In this document: positions 16,705 to 24,467 of the stretch, piece after piece | Numbering within the stretch: position 1 is the first letter of the stretch | How the letters are laid out: each line of letters begins with the position of its first letter | Assembly: GCF_900465355.1 (NCBI RefSeq) | Contig: NZ_LS483254.1 | Location: 1 to 64,000 of the forward strand | From: Candidatus Bipolaricaulis anaerobius | GTDB lineage: Bacteria > Bipolaricaulota > Bipolaricaulia > Bipolaricaulales > Bipolaricaulaceae | Direction of reading: 5' to 3' | Length of the DNA: 64,000 nt | Notes under the pieces: generated by a model | Database searches by the model: none | Seen by the model: only the letters and a program-made list of their open reading frames with translations | What the model was told of the DNA's origin: nothing | Translations under genes and position numbers: made by a program

Positions 16705-17470
16705 TCGTTCCTCTCCCCCCCTCACCTTTTATTCCTCTCCACTGGGGAGAGGGCAAGTGAGGGCCTCAGAGGGAAAGAACGACTCTCGGGGCTGAGGCAG
16801 GGCACCTCTTTCCATCCCTCTCCCCAGGAGGAGAGGGAAGGTGAGGGGCTTCGATCCTCGCCCCCACGGAGAGGAGAGGCAGGGTGAGGGCAGCACTCTC
16901 AGCCAGTGAGGAGGCGATGGCCACGACGCGGTCAAGACCCGCCATCAGGCCACGGACGCCAGCCTCTGGAGCCGCCTGCGCGTATTGCCTCATGGCTGGG
17001 TTCGCCATCAGCACCCGTGGCCCCGTCGTGAACCCGTCCGGGCGTCGCCTCGTGGTGCAGGTGGACGGCGGGGCATGGCGCTCGACTCCGACGGGCGCGG
17101 GACGAACCCGGCGGATCGAGGAGGACGGGTTCGCGTGCTGCAGTTCCTGGAACAACAGGTCTGAGCCTGAGAGGGGTGCTCAAGGCGATCCCTCATGCGT
17201 GATGCGAAGCCTTGGCAGAGAGCTCCGGCAGGTAGCACCAGTGGTCTTCGTCGCGTCACCCTCCCTGCCCCCCCTCGCATGATCCCTCTCCCCCTCACCT
17301 TTTTGACCCCTCCCCTTCCGAGAGAGAGAGAGAATGAGCCTCCCAGCATCCTCCCCCTCACCTTTTGTTCCTCCCCCCGGAGGAGAGGAGTTAAAATGAG
17401 GCAGAGGTGGAGAGTCACCCCGCCCTCCCTCAGGGAGGAAGACTCAGGAGAGGGAGAGACAGAGAGCCTG
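16705..17470. repeat. Repeat cluster C (degenerate) around an unassigned 370-base segment
   Basis: Decayed versions of the CCTCTCCCC/GGGGAGAGG and CCCCTCACC units occur at about 16710-16890 and 17275-17460, with lost symmetry and small deletions. The segment 16900-17270 between them is ordinary sequence without repeats. Frames on both strands there lack recognisable motifs, good ribosome sites or family signatures, so no gene is called; it may be a gene remnant. Confidence 0.65.
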
Positions 17471-17528
17471 GCAGCAAGAGGGGCCGGGTTTCCCCGGCCC
17501 CCCGTGCGGTTGGCGCTTCTATCGGTGA

Positions 17529-18410
17529 CTACTGGGTCGGCCCAGGCTCCGGCGTCGTCGGTTCCGCGAACAGCTCGTCAAAGCTGAACGTCGCCGACAG
17601 CACCAGCGTCTCGCCCGGGTTATCCTTGAGCACGTACGCCGCGTCGATCGTCAGCCCGGCGATCGCAAACCCCGCCCCTACGCTGAAGTAGGTGTCGGAG
17701 AACGCGAACTCCGGGACCGTGATCCCCGCCCGTACGGCCAGGTTCTCGATCAGCACGAACTCAATCCCCGCTCCCAGGTTCAACGGGTTGAACGTCCCAT
17801 CGAGCGACACATCCGCTGCGATGACGAGCGCCCCGTCGAGGAGCTTCAGCCCCATCCCGGCCCCGTACTCAGAGGTTACGGTCTGGTCCGCGATCGTCGT
17901 CCCGATATCCTTGGCGACGATCCCGATTGAGATCTCCGGCGTCAGGGGCATCAGGAATCCGATATCGAACCCGAACCCACTCGTCGCCGTTCCGGCGATC
18001 GTCTCCGAGTAGTACTTCAGGTTCGCTCCCAACGTCCCGAAGTCGCCGATCTTCATCCCGACCGTGCCCAAGTACAGGTTCGCCCCGTACTGGGTCCCGG
18101 CCGTGGCGTTGCCCCACGCGAGGCCCACCGCGTAATCGCCGAACTTGTACCCGCCGGCGATGTACTGGAGCCCCACCATTCCGAACAGCTGCGACGTGGC
18201 GCCGCCCAGCCACATGTTCGGCCCCATCAGGGCCAACCCGGCCGGGTTCCACAGCGCCACCGTCCCATCGTTCGCCAAGGCGCAGAACGCGCCGCCCATC
18301 CCAAGCGCTTTCGCCCCGTGACCGCCCTGGAACACGATCGATCCCTCATACCCGAACCCGATCATGCCCAGCACGCCCACGAGCAGCACTGCTACTGCTA
18401 GCCTTTTCAT
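17529..18410 (-). CDS. PorV/FadL-like outer-membrane beta-barrel protein
   Basis: A 293-residue protein with a signal peptide (MKRLAVAVLLVGVLGMIGFGYEG). The N-terminal hallmark of PorV/PorQ/UPF0164-type barrels follows: GGHGAKALGMGGAFCALANDGTVALWNPAGLALM. The rest alternates short amphipathic strands, ending AAYVLKDNPGETLVLSATFSF, consistent with an outer-membrane barrel. It lies 75 bases after the 1006-residue surface protein on the same strand. In type IX secretion PorV accepts cargo proteins that carry a C-terminal beta-sandwich, so the pairing is suggestive, though no other T9SS gene is in the window. Confidence 0.82.
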   Translation of the reverse strand: MKRLAVAVLLVGVLGMIGFGYEGSIVFQGGHGAKALGMGGAFCALANDGTVALWNPAGLALMGPNMWLGGATSQLFGMVGLQYIAGGYKFGDYAVGLAWGNATAGTQYGANLYLGTVGMKIGDFGTLGANLKYYSETIAGTATSGFGFDIGFLMPLTPEISIGIVAKDIGTTIADQTVTSEYGAGMGLKLLDGALVIAADVSLDGTFNPLNLGAGIEFVLIENLAVRAGITVPEFAFSDTYFSVGAGFAIAGLTIDAAYVLKDNPGETLVLSATFSFDELFAEPTTPEPGPTQ

Positions 18411-18449
18411 CGTCGTCTCCTACCCCCTTGGTATCCCAAGGCGGGGGGC

Positions 18450-18469
18450 CGGGGGCCCTCGGGCCCCCG
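18450..18469 (-). terminator. Strong GC stem-loop between surface-protein and PorV-like genes
   Basis: CGGGGGCCC, two bases, GGGCCCCCG: a perfect nine-pair stem. It has no U-tract, so it is more likely a partial terminator, attenuator or 3'-stabilising stem between two co-oriented genes than a full stop. Confidence 0.55.
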
Positions 18470-18485
18470 ACCCCGCTGCCCTTCG

Positions 18486-21400
18486 TTACCGCTTGATGTA
18501 GACGAACCCCTTGTCGGTCCAGGTCTGGACAGGGTTCCCGCCCTCAACGGTCCACACGTAGATGTAGGCCCCGTTGCGGAGGGTTCCGCCGTTCCAGCTG
18601 ACCGTCGTGGTGTTCGTGCCCGTAAGCGTGGCCACGTTCCGACCCGTGAGGTCGTACACGGCGATTGTCACCTTATTCGGTACTGCCCCAGCGGGCTGCG
18701 CGTACACGGTGAACGCCGTCGAGGTCGAGAACACCTCGGGCACCGGCTTCACGTCGCTCACGCTCGTGAGCACCGGCGCGGCAACCGTCGCCTGCGCCTG
18801 CGCTGTCCGAGTGGCGATGAGCGGATCCGTGTACACGGCGGTGATCGTGCCCGTCACATTAGCGGGCAGCACGTAGCTCACCCGGAACTTCCCGGGTTGG
18901 CCGGACACGGCGGGGATCTGGGTCCAGCTCGCGAGTTCCGTCCCATCCGCCGTCTTCAGGATGAGCGGCTTCGCGGCGCCGGTGATCTCCATCGCGCCCG
19001 CGTACTGCTCGTCGGTCACGGTGATCGTCACCGTGTCGCCGGGGTTGTAGTTCGCCCGATCGAACGCCACCGACAGGGCGACCGTCGGCGGGGTGATCCC
19101 GCCCGCGCCGCCCTCGTTCACCTTGATCGAGATGATCGAGACGTCGGAGTGGTTCGACGGATCCTGGTAGAACGCCATGATCGTGTCGCCCGGCTTGCTG
19201 GCCAGGTTGCCGTCGCCAGGGTTCCTGGAGTCGGCCACCAGCACGCAGGTCGTGGAGCGGAAGATCCCGGACCCAACCGCGGTCTCGCGGAGGTCCATCC
19301 GCTCCCAGGTCCCGCGCTGGGCGTTCCACATGAACACCTTCACCGTCTCCGGAATCTGCGAGATGGAGAGGTTCAGGTCAGCTGCAACCGGTCCCGTCGC
19401 ACCGAGGAACACGTTCGCCGGCGCGGTGACACCGCCCTGCGGCGTCATCCGGTCGGAATCCTCGGCCCCAGCCGGCAACTCCACCCACCAGATCGGGGCC
19501 GAGTCCTCACCCGCATCCTGCAGCGCTGTACCAGCAAGAGGGGCCCCCGTGTAGACGGTGCGGGTCACAGTAGCGTCACCCTGCTCTCCGGCCAACGCAT
19601 CCTTGTTCCAGCCGCCGAAGATGAGTTCCCGCATCGCCGGGTGCTCGTTCTGGTCGAGGTCGGTCACCTCGAGGTAGAGCGAGCCCGAGAGCGGGATCGT
19701 GTCCACCGGCTGGTACTGGCCGTTCAGGAACCGCATGTGATGGGTCGTCCCATCGAACACCTGGGTGTCGTACGCCTTCGCCAGCGCGAACGACACGTCC
19801 CACTCCTGGTTCCGTGAGGCCGCGGCATCAATCGCCGGCGGGAAGAACGTGTCGTTGGCGTTCCCGTCTCCCAGCGCGTTCAGCGTGGCCTGGGTGTAGT
19901 TCACCGAGTTGTAGCGGACGAAGATCGTATCCTCGTTGAAGCTCTGGATCCGCCAGTCGTCGAACACGAGCTGGTAGCCCGACACCGCGTCCCACACCGG
20001 GAGGAGCGGAATGCCCGACTGGCTGAAGAAGATCCCCGAGTCGTTCGAGATCTCGTCGAGGATGTAGTACTCGCTGTCGTCTTCGTTGTGCGGGTCGCAG
20101 ATGTGGACCACAACCTTGTCCTGGCAGCACGCCTCGACGTTGGCATCCGCGTCGTACACGCGGACATACAGGCCGCCCCAGCCGGCGCCGATCCGGACTT
20201 CCTGCACCGGGATGCCGTTGGCATCGGTGATGAAGGTCTGGGAGTGCGGCCGGTTGCCGACCTCGATCGTGGCGAGCGTCATGTCGTCGAAGTCGTTCGG
20301 GTCAATGTAGTAGAACGCGATCGTGGTCCCCATCGGGAACTGGTTGAACCCAAGCGCTGCCTGGAGGTCCTCGATGTTCCCGAAGTTGAACTCGAACACG
20401 CCCGAGTCCACCGCCGTCTCCGCGGCGAAGAACAGAACGCGCCCGACAGCGGTACCGGGCTGGAGCCAAGCCGCTGGATACTCGATGTAGCGCGAGTTGA
20501 CACCGGCGAAGACACCGTTGCCCACAACCGGCTCGTCGTAGATGTTGTACCAGCGAATCGGCTCGTCCATGTCAGCTAAGGCTGTAACATCATAGCCACC
20601 GCGGAGCATGAGAGCGCAGAAGTTGTTGATCTGCGATGTCGCTGGGTTCCAGCTCCCGGGGTTGACGATGACGAAGAACGGGACGTACTCGATCTGGTTG
20701 CAGTCGAGGTTCTCGTCTTTGTCCTCAATCTTGACGATGATGTTCGAGCACGCCGGGCCGCACCCGTAGTTGATCCGGCTCGGGGTCACCGTGAGCTTGG
20801 CCACCGTGTCCACGATCTTGACCTGATCCTGGTCAATGTTCCGCTCGTCGGTCTGATCGGCGACGATCAGGACCAGGGTGTCGTTGTTCTCAAATCGCCC
20901 CGCGACAAGAGTCGGGGTAACAGCGCCCGGACCACCCCCGGATAACGTGGTGGCTACAAATCCCTCGAACGTCACCCGGGCCGTCAGCCGCTCCCGCGGG
21001 AAGTCCACGAAGCCCGTGCCGACAGCGACAGGTGCAGCCAGACCAAAGGGGTCGCCTGCAAGCAGGTTCTGATCGACGTATTCCCATGCCCCTTCGGTCC
21101 ACAGCCGCAGAGCGCCGAGGATATCCCCCATCACGTGGGTCTGACCGGTGGGGACAGTCAAGAAGTCGTCGCGAGAACCGATCTGGACCGTCACCTTGGT
21201 GTTCGAACCCGGGGCATCCACCCAGAAGTACAAACCGGACCCGATGCCACCCAGCTCGCGGAACACCTCACCGGGCGCCTCAAAGTAGGCGCCGGTCTTG
21301 AAGTCGAAGATCACGAGATCGGCCAGGAACTCGTCAATACCGCAGGCCCCCTTCTCGGGATCCTTCACCGCGACGTACACCCGCTGCCCCTCCCACACCG

Positions 21401-21506
21401 TGCCGATCTTCTGACCGGCGGCGTTCGAGAAGTAGGGCTCAAAACCCCACGCCGTGCTCGCCAGCACGGCTACCAATAGCCCAATCAGTACACCTTTCCT
21501 TGCCAA
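18486..21506 (-). CDS. Large secreted/surface protein with C-terminal FlgD-Ig-like domain
   Basis: 1006 residues from a TTG start chosen because AAAGGAGGT lies five bases upstream; the earlier in-frame ATG at 21557 has no such site. The signal peptide is LARKGVLIGLLVAVLASTAWG. The body is Asp/Asn-rich beta sandwiches with recurrent units of the type 'DSGIFFSQSGIP', 'SGVFEFNFG', 'GSGIFRSTTCV' and 'PGDTIMAFYQDPSN', then LSVAFDRANYNPGDTVTITVTD. The last 80 residues form a FlgD-Ig/T9SS type-A-like end (ITIAVYDLTGRNVATL, WNGGTLRNGAYIYVWTV, KGFVYIKR). A surface-layer or appendage role is likely. It has its own strong promoter, and the PorV-like gene follows. Confidence 0.8.
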   Translation of the reverse strand: MARKGVLIGLLVAVLASTAWGFEPYFSNAAGQKIGTVWEGQRVYVAVKDPEKGACGIDEFLADLVIFDFKTGAYFEAPGEVFRELGGIGSGLYFWVDAPGSNTKVTVQIGSRDDFLTVPTGQTHVMGDILGALRLWTEGAWEYVDQNLLAGDPFGLAAPVAVGTGFVDFPRERLTARVTFEGFVATTLSGGGPGAVTPTLVAGRFENNDTLVLIVADQTDERNIDQDQVKIVDTVAKLTVTPSRINYGCGPACSNIIVKIEDKDENLDCNQIEYVPFFVIVNPGSWNPATSQINNFCALMLRGGYDVTALADMDEPIRWYNIYDEPVVGNGVFAGVNSRYIEYPAAWLQPGTAVGRVLFFAAETAVDSGVFEFNFGNIEDLQAALGFNQFPMGTTIAFYYIDPNDFDDMTLATIEVGNRPHSQTFITDANGIPVQEVRIGAGWGGLYVRVYDADANVEACCQDKVVVHICDPHNEDDSEYYILDEISNDSGIFFSQSGIPLLPVWDAVSGYQLVFDDWRIQSFNEDTIFVRYNSVNYTQATLNALGDGNANDTFFPPAIDAAASRNQEWDVSFALAKAYDTQVFDGTTHHMRFLNGQYQPVDTIPLSGSLYLEVTDLDQNEHPAMRELIFGGWNKDALAGEQGDATVTRTVYTGAPLAGTALQDAGEDSAPIWWVELPAGAEDSDRMTPQGGVTAPANVFLGATGPVAADLNLSISQIPETVKVFMWNAQRGTWERMDLRETAVGSGIFRSTTCVLVADSRNPGDGNLASKPGDTIMAFYQDPSNHSDVSIISIKVNEGGAGGITPPTVALSVAFDRANYNPGDTVTITVTDEQYAGAMEITGAAKPLILKTADGTELASWTQIPAVSGQPGKFRVSYVLPANVTGTITAVYTDPLIATRTAQAQATVAAPVLTSVSDVKPVPEVFSTSTAFTVYAQPAGAVPNKVTIAVYDLTGRNVATLTGTNTTTVSWNGGTLRNGAYIYVWTVEGGNPVQTWTDKGFVYIKR

Positions 21507-21638
21507 CGTAGAACCTCCTTTCCGTTCACCGATAGATAACGCTCTCACACGCTTCATGATGCCTCCCTTGTGAGTCCTGCCAACCGCTCACCACCTCCCC
21601 GATAGAACGCCAACGTTCGTGCGTCGTACAGAGTAGAC

Positions 21639-21677
21639 CTTGACCGAATCGTACCGCTCGCGGTTCTGTCGGTCAAG
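21639..21677 (-). promoter_or_regulatory. Promoter and nested inverted repeats of surface-protein gene
   Basis: Reading the minus strand: TTGACC (21676-21671), 17 bp, TACGAT (21653-21648). Outer arms CTTGACCGA/TCGGTCAAG (21639-21647, 21669-21677) bracket inner arms ACCGC/GCGGT (21653-21657, 21660-21664). The outer dyad includes the -35 and flanks the -10, a good layout for a repressor site. It leaves a leader of about 135 bases. Confidence 0.65.
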
Positions 21678-21849
21678 TCTAGGCCTCTCCATGATCGCAC
21701 GACAACGGCCCGTATGTTAGCCCTCCTTCTCGCCCCGGTCAAATCGGGGCCTCCGCGCTCTGCGTCGGGGCTGCCCCCGCCGCCCCACCCCGTACCCTGG
21801 GGTTCCGTATGCTTGCAACTGTCACGTTCGATCCCCTGCCTTTCCCCTC

Positions 21850-22548
21850 ACGCTTTCCCCCCCTCACCTTTTTATCCCTCTCCCCCCTCACCTTTGGTTC
21901 TCTCCTGAGCAGGCCTGCCCCCCTCTCCCCTCCGGGGAGAGGGTTAGGGTGAGGGGGCCTCTCTCACGGGGCCACCGTACCCCCGCACGTTCCCGGGGTC
22001 GAAGCCTCGCCGTCCGGGTCCGGCCGGACGTTCGTCCGTGACCCACGCCACCCCCTTCATTCCTCCCCCCTCACCTTTGATTCCTCTCCCCCCACAGAGG
22101 CTGAGGGCCTCCTATCTCACACCACTTGGGGAAGGACTGCCTCCCTTTCCTCTCCCCAGTGAGAGGGTCCTGGAAGTGAGGGGCACCTCCCTTCCCCTCC
22201 TCAGGGAGGGAAAGGGCTGGGAGGCAGCAGGCTTCCTCCCTCTCCCCTCACCTTTTATTCCTCTCCCCAGAGAATGGAGGGGGCTTCCAATCCTCTCCCT
22301 CCGGGAAGGGGTAGAGTGAGGGCTCTTCTTCCCCTCTCCCCTTGAGGGAGGAATGAAGAGCCACCCTCCTTCCCTCCCTCAAAGGGAGGGGGGGAAGGAA
22401 GAGCTCCCTCAGGGAGGAAAGGGTGACTCAGTGAGGGCGGGCACCTCTTCCATCCTCTCCCCCTCACCTTGTTCCTCTCCCCAGTGGGGAGGCAAGGTGA
22501 GGGGGGACAGGGTCTGGGTGAGGGGGGGGAGAGGGAGGGTGAGGGGGC
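21850..22548. repeat. Repeat cluster D, partly degenerate
   Basis: A mixture of intact and eroded CCCCTCACC, CCTCTCCCC...GGGGAGAGG and CCCTCAAAGGGAGGG units from about 21850 to the hicA stop codon. The stretch 21965-22060 within it is ordinary sequence with no feature I can identify. The last unit (GGTGAGGGGG) touches the stop codon of hicA. Confidence 0.8.
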
Positions 22549-22776
22549 TCATTCGAGGAGGCCCAAGAGCTCCTCCACGGTCAGCCCGGCTTGGCGGATC
22601 ACAGCCCGCAGAGTGCCCTTGGCGATTTCCTTGTGATCGGGCACTGTGAGCCGCCGGTGAGGCGAAGCAGCCTGCCGTAGGATGATATGGCTCCCCGTTC
22701 GATGATCCTCTTCGTACCCCAGCCGCCGCAACGCCCGGGCAAGCTCGTGCCCGGAGAGGTTCGGGAGCTTGGTCAC
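22549..22776 (-). CDS. hicA: HicA-family toxin (mRNA interferase)
   Basis: 75 residues with the HicA double-stranded-RNA-binding fold: LSGHELARALRRLGYEEDHRTGSHIILRQ, carrying the catalytic His in GSHIIL, then LTVPDHKEIAKGTLRAVIRQAGLTVEELLGLL. HicA toxins cleave mRNA and are neutralised by HicB. The GTG start overlaps the hicB stop (GTGA), so it is translated after the antitoxin. Gene order here is hicB then hicA. Confidence 0.92.
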   Translation of the reverse strand: MTKLPNLSGHELARALRRLGYEEDHRTGSHIILRQAASPHRRLTVPDHKEIAKGTLRAVIRQAGLTVEELLGLLE

Positions 22777-22985
22777 GCCCCAACCTCTACGATCTCTTCC
22801 TCGATCGGCGGGGGAACGGCCTCGCCATGCTCCCTCAGACTCGCGAGGTAACCGGCAATCGCATCCCGGATGTTGGCGCGCGCCTCGTCCCGGGTGCGCC
22901 CCTGAGAGACACAACCGGGAAGCGATGGGCAGTGCACCACGTACATCCCGTCCTCGTCTTGCTCGATGATCACGCGGTATTTCAT
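22773..22985 (-). CDS. hicB: HicB-family antitoxin (short form)
   Basis: 70 residues with the partial-RNase-H HicB fold: MKYRVIIEQDEDGMYVVHCPSLPGCVSQGRTRDEARANIRDAIAGYLASLREHGE. It lacks the C-terminal DNA-binding domain of longer HicB proteins, so autoregulation would need another factor. The ATG has GAGGAGGTGAAGG upstream. Promoter TTGACC-17-TAGGCT lies 48-76 bases upstream. Confidence 0.92.
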   Translation of the reverse strand: MKYRVIIEQDEDGMYVVHCPSLPGCVSQGRTRDEARANIRDAIAGYLASLREHGEAVPPPIEEEIVEVGA

Positions 22986-23032
22986 TCCTTCACCTCCTCG
23001 GGGGGCTCCCCGCCCAAGGTGGCCTGGAACGT

Positions 23033-23061
23033 AGCCTACTCCTGGGCCGATGCCTGGTCAA
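23033..23061 (-). promoter_or_regulatory. hicBA promoter
   Basis: TTGACC (23061-23056), 17 bp, TAGGCT (23038-23033) on the minus strand. It leaves a leader of about 40 bases with a strong Shine-Dalgarno before hicB. Confidence 0.55.
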
Positions 23062-23089
23062 CGCGCGACCGCGAATGGGAAAGGCGTCC

Positions 23090-23112
23090 GGAAACGGCCG
23101 GCGGGGACAAGC
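23090..23112. repeat. Copy 1 of a 23-bp dispersed motif
   Basis: GGAAACGGCCGGCGGGGACA followed by AGC. Identical to 30200-30222, with a shorter 16-base copy at 24146-24161. Each copy directly precedes a palindromic repeat cluster, so it may mark one end of a composite element. Confidence 0.7.
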
Positions 23113-23129
23113 TCCCCCGCTACGGAGGT

Positions 23130-23480
23130 CCCCCCTCACCTTTCATTCCTCTCCCCCCTCACCTTTTGTTCCTCTCCCCCCTGCGGGGGGAGAGGTAAGG
23201 TGAGGGGGCCTCTTCCCCTCTCCCCCTTGGGGGAGAGGGCAGGGTGAGGGGGGAGCCACCCTCCCCTTCCCCTCCCTCAAGGGAGGGGGAAAAGGACTCG
23301 GGTGGAGAGGGCAGGGTGAGGGGGGAGCCACCCTCCCCGCGCCCCTCCCTCAAGGGAGGGGGAAAAGGACTCGGGGGAGAGGGCAGGGTGAGGGGGCCTC
23401 TTCCCCTCTCCCCCTTGGGGGAGAGGGTCTGGGTGAGGGGGGGGGGAGAGGCAAGGTGAGGGGGACAGGGTCTGGGTGAG
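23130..23480. repeat. Repeat cluster E
   Basis: Well preserved units: CCTCTCCCCCC-TGC-GGGGGGAGAGG, two CCTCCCTCAAGGGAGGGGGAAAAGG units about 75 bases apart, CCTCTCCCCCTTGGGGGAGAGGG and GGTGAGGGGG ends. It lies between hicBA and the DUF5615 gene. Confidence 0.9.
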
Positions 23481-23489
23481 GGAGCAGGG

Positions 23490-23522
23490 GTTCCGTAACG
23501 TCGCAGTTCGTCTGCGACGGCC
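23490..23522. repeat. Hairpin element, copy 1 of a second family
   Basis: GTTCCGTAA followed by a stem CGTCGCAG (23499-23506), loop TTCGT, CTGCGACG (23512-23519) and GCC. A related element at 30155-30186 keeps the flanks and the CGTCG/CGACG stem base but has GAC/GTC in place of CAG/CTG in the inner stem, so pairing is preserved. Confidence 0.6.
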
Positions 23523-23543
23523 GTAGGTTCCGCCGCAGCGCGT

Positions 23544-23882
23544 TCAGTCCGGCCCCAGCACGAGGAACGCGGCGGTCTCATCGAGAAGGAACGCCTGCAC
23601 GTCGCTCGCGTGCCTCCTTAGCAAGGCCTCGATCTCGGCTGTGCTGCAGTTCCCACAACGGATTTGGATCGCCTTGGGCGGCGGACCGAACAGGATGCTG
23701 CGCTGCAGAAAATCCGAATCCTTGGACGCGATCGCACACCCGTAAGCAGCGGCATAGCTCCAGACCTGGGCGTCATCGGCTGCGGCCAGCCCCACGTCGG
23801 CCACATGAAGGCTATCGGGAAACACGTCGGCAAGTTTGCGTACCAACCGTGGCGAGAGGTTGTGATCCCAGAGCAGCTTCAT
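23544..23882 (-). CDS. DUF5615 PIN-like protein (VapC-type toxin candidate)
   Basis: 112 residues of the DUF5615 PIN-like family. It starts MKLLWDHNLSPRLVRKLADVFP, an acidic N-terminal WDxNLS motif, then HVADVGLAAADDAQVWSYAAAYGCAIASKDSDFLQRS with the conserved SKDSDF acidic pair. PIN-like nucleases cleave RNA. It is coupled by an ATGA overlap to an upstream DUF433 gene, the usual antitoxin partner, so the pair is probably a toxin-antitoxin module. Confidence 0.88.
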   Translation of the reverse strand: MKLLWDHNLSPRLVRKLADVFPDSLHVADVGLAAADDAQVWSYAAAYGCAIASKDSDFLQRSILFGPPPKAIQIRCGNCSTAEIEALLRRHASDVQAFLLDETAAFLVLGPD

Positions 23883-24106
23883 CCCGAGGGGATCGAGGTG
23901 AGCTTACGCTCCCGATCCGCCGCGAACGCCAAGCATGCTTGGATGTCCTCGCGCGTGAGGTCTGGGAAGTCCCCGAGGATCTCCTCCACCGTCATCCCCG
24001 AGGCGAGATACTCCAGCACGTCCTGCACCGTGATCCGCAGACCACGGATGCACGGCTTGCCGCCACGCTTCCCCGGCTCGATGGTGATTCGATCGCGATA
24101 GTCCAC
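23879..24106 (-). CDS. DUF433 antitoxin-like protein
   Basis: 75 residues starting at GTG 24106: VDYRDRITIEPGKRGGKPCIRGLRITVQDVLEYLASGMTVEEILGDFPDLTREDIQACLAFAADRER, an almost canonical DUF433 helix-turn-helix protein (VapB45-like). A longer frame from 24145 exists, but family members start at the DYRDRI block. TTGACC-17-TACGCT ends 7 bases before the GTG, so the mRNA is probably leaderless. Confidence 0.88.
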   Translation of the reverse strand: MDYRDRITIEPGKRGGKPCIRGLRITVQDVLEYLASGMTVEEILGDFPDLTREDIQACLAFAADRERKLTSIPSG

Positions 24107-24113
24107 GGTGCGT

Positions 24114-24142
24114 AGCGTACTCAGAGGGAGGAAGAGGGTCAA
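24114..24142 (-). promoter_or_regulatory. Leaderless promoter of DUF433/DUF5615 module
   Basis: TTGACC (24142-24137), 17 bp, TACGCT (24119-24114). Seven bases separate the -10 from GTG 24106, putting the predicted +1 within one base of the start codon. Confidence 0.6.
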
Positions 24143-24145
24143 CAA

Positions 24146-24405
24146 GCCGGCGGGGACAAGCCCCCCTCACCTTTTGTTCCTCTCCCCCCTGCGGGGGGAG
24201 AGGGTCTGGGTGAGGGGGGCAAGGAGCCACCCTCCCCCACGCCCCTCCCTCAAGGGAGGGGGAAAAGGACTCGGGGGAGAGGCGAGGGGGGCTCAATCCC
24301 TCTCCCCCCTTGGGGGAGAGGATCTCCCCGTTTTTCCTCTCCCCCCTTGGGGGAGAGGGAAGGTGAGGGGGCAGAGGGCAGGGTGAGGGGGCCGAGGGCA
24401 GGGGG
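24146..24405. repeat. Repeat cluster F
   Basis: It begins with GCCGGCGGGGACAAGC (the dispersed motif), then CCCCTCACCTTTTG, CCTCTCCCCCC-TGC-GGGGGGAGAGG, a CCCTCCCTCAAGGGAGGG unit and two CCTCTCCCCCCTTGGGGGAGAGG units. It ends just before the promoter of the Fn3 lipoprotein. Confidence 0.88.
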
Positions 24406-24407
24406 CT

Positions 24408-24436
24408 TTGTCGGCCCGCTCCAAGATCCGTATGAT
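24408..24436 (+). promoter_or_regulatory. Promoter of Fn3 lipoprotein gene
   Basis: TTGTCG (24408-24413), 17 bp, TATGAT (24431-24436). GGGGAGGG lies five bases before the ATG at 24468. The same -35 hexamer and spacing recur at the BMP operon (44990-45018). Confidence 0.6.
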
Positions 24437-24467
24437 CGAATCGCACATGCTCGTGGGGAGGGAAACG

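Noticed and set aside
16884-17282. Possible small genes on either strand between repeat sub-blocks
   Set aside because: No conserved motif, no good ribosome site, and frames run into repeat DNA; left as unassigned or remnant.
17529-21506. Firm assignment to type IX secretion
   Set aside because: Only a PorV-like barrel and a C-terminal domain are seen; core translocon genes are not in the window.
22038-22650. Long Pro/Ser/Gly-rich reading frames in repeat clusters
   Set aside because: All six frames stay open because the repeats are G/C runs; products are low-complexity and lack ribosome sites.
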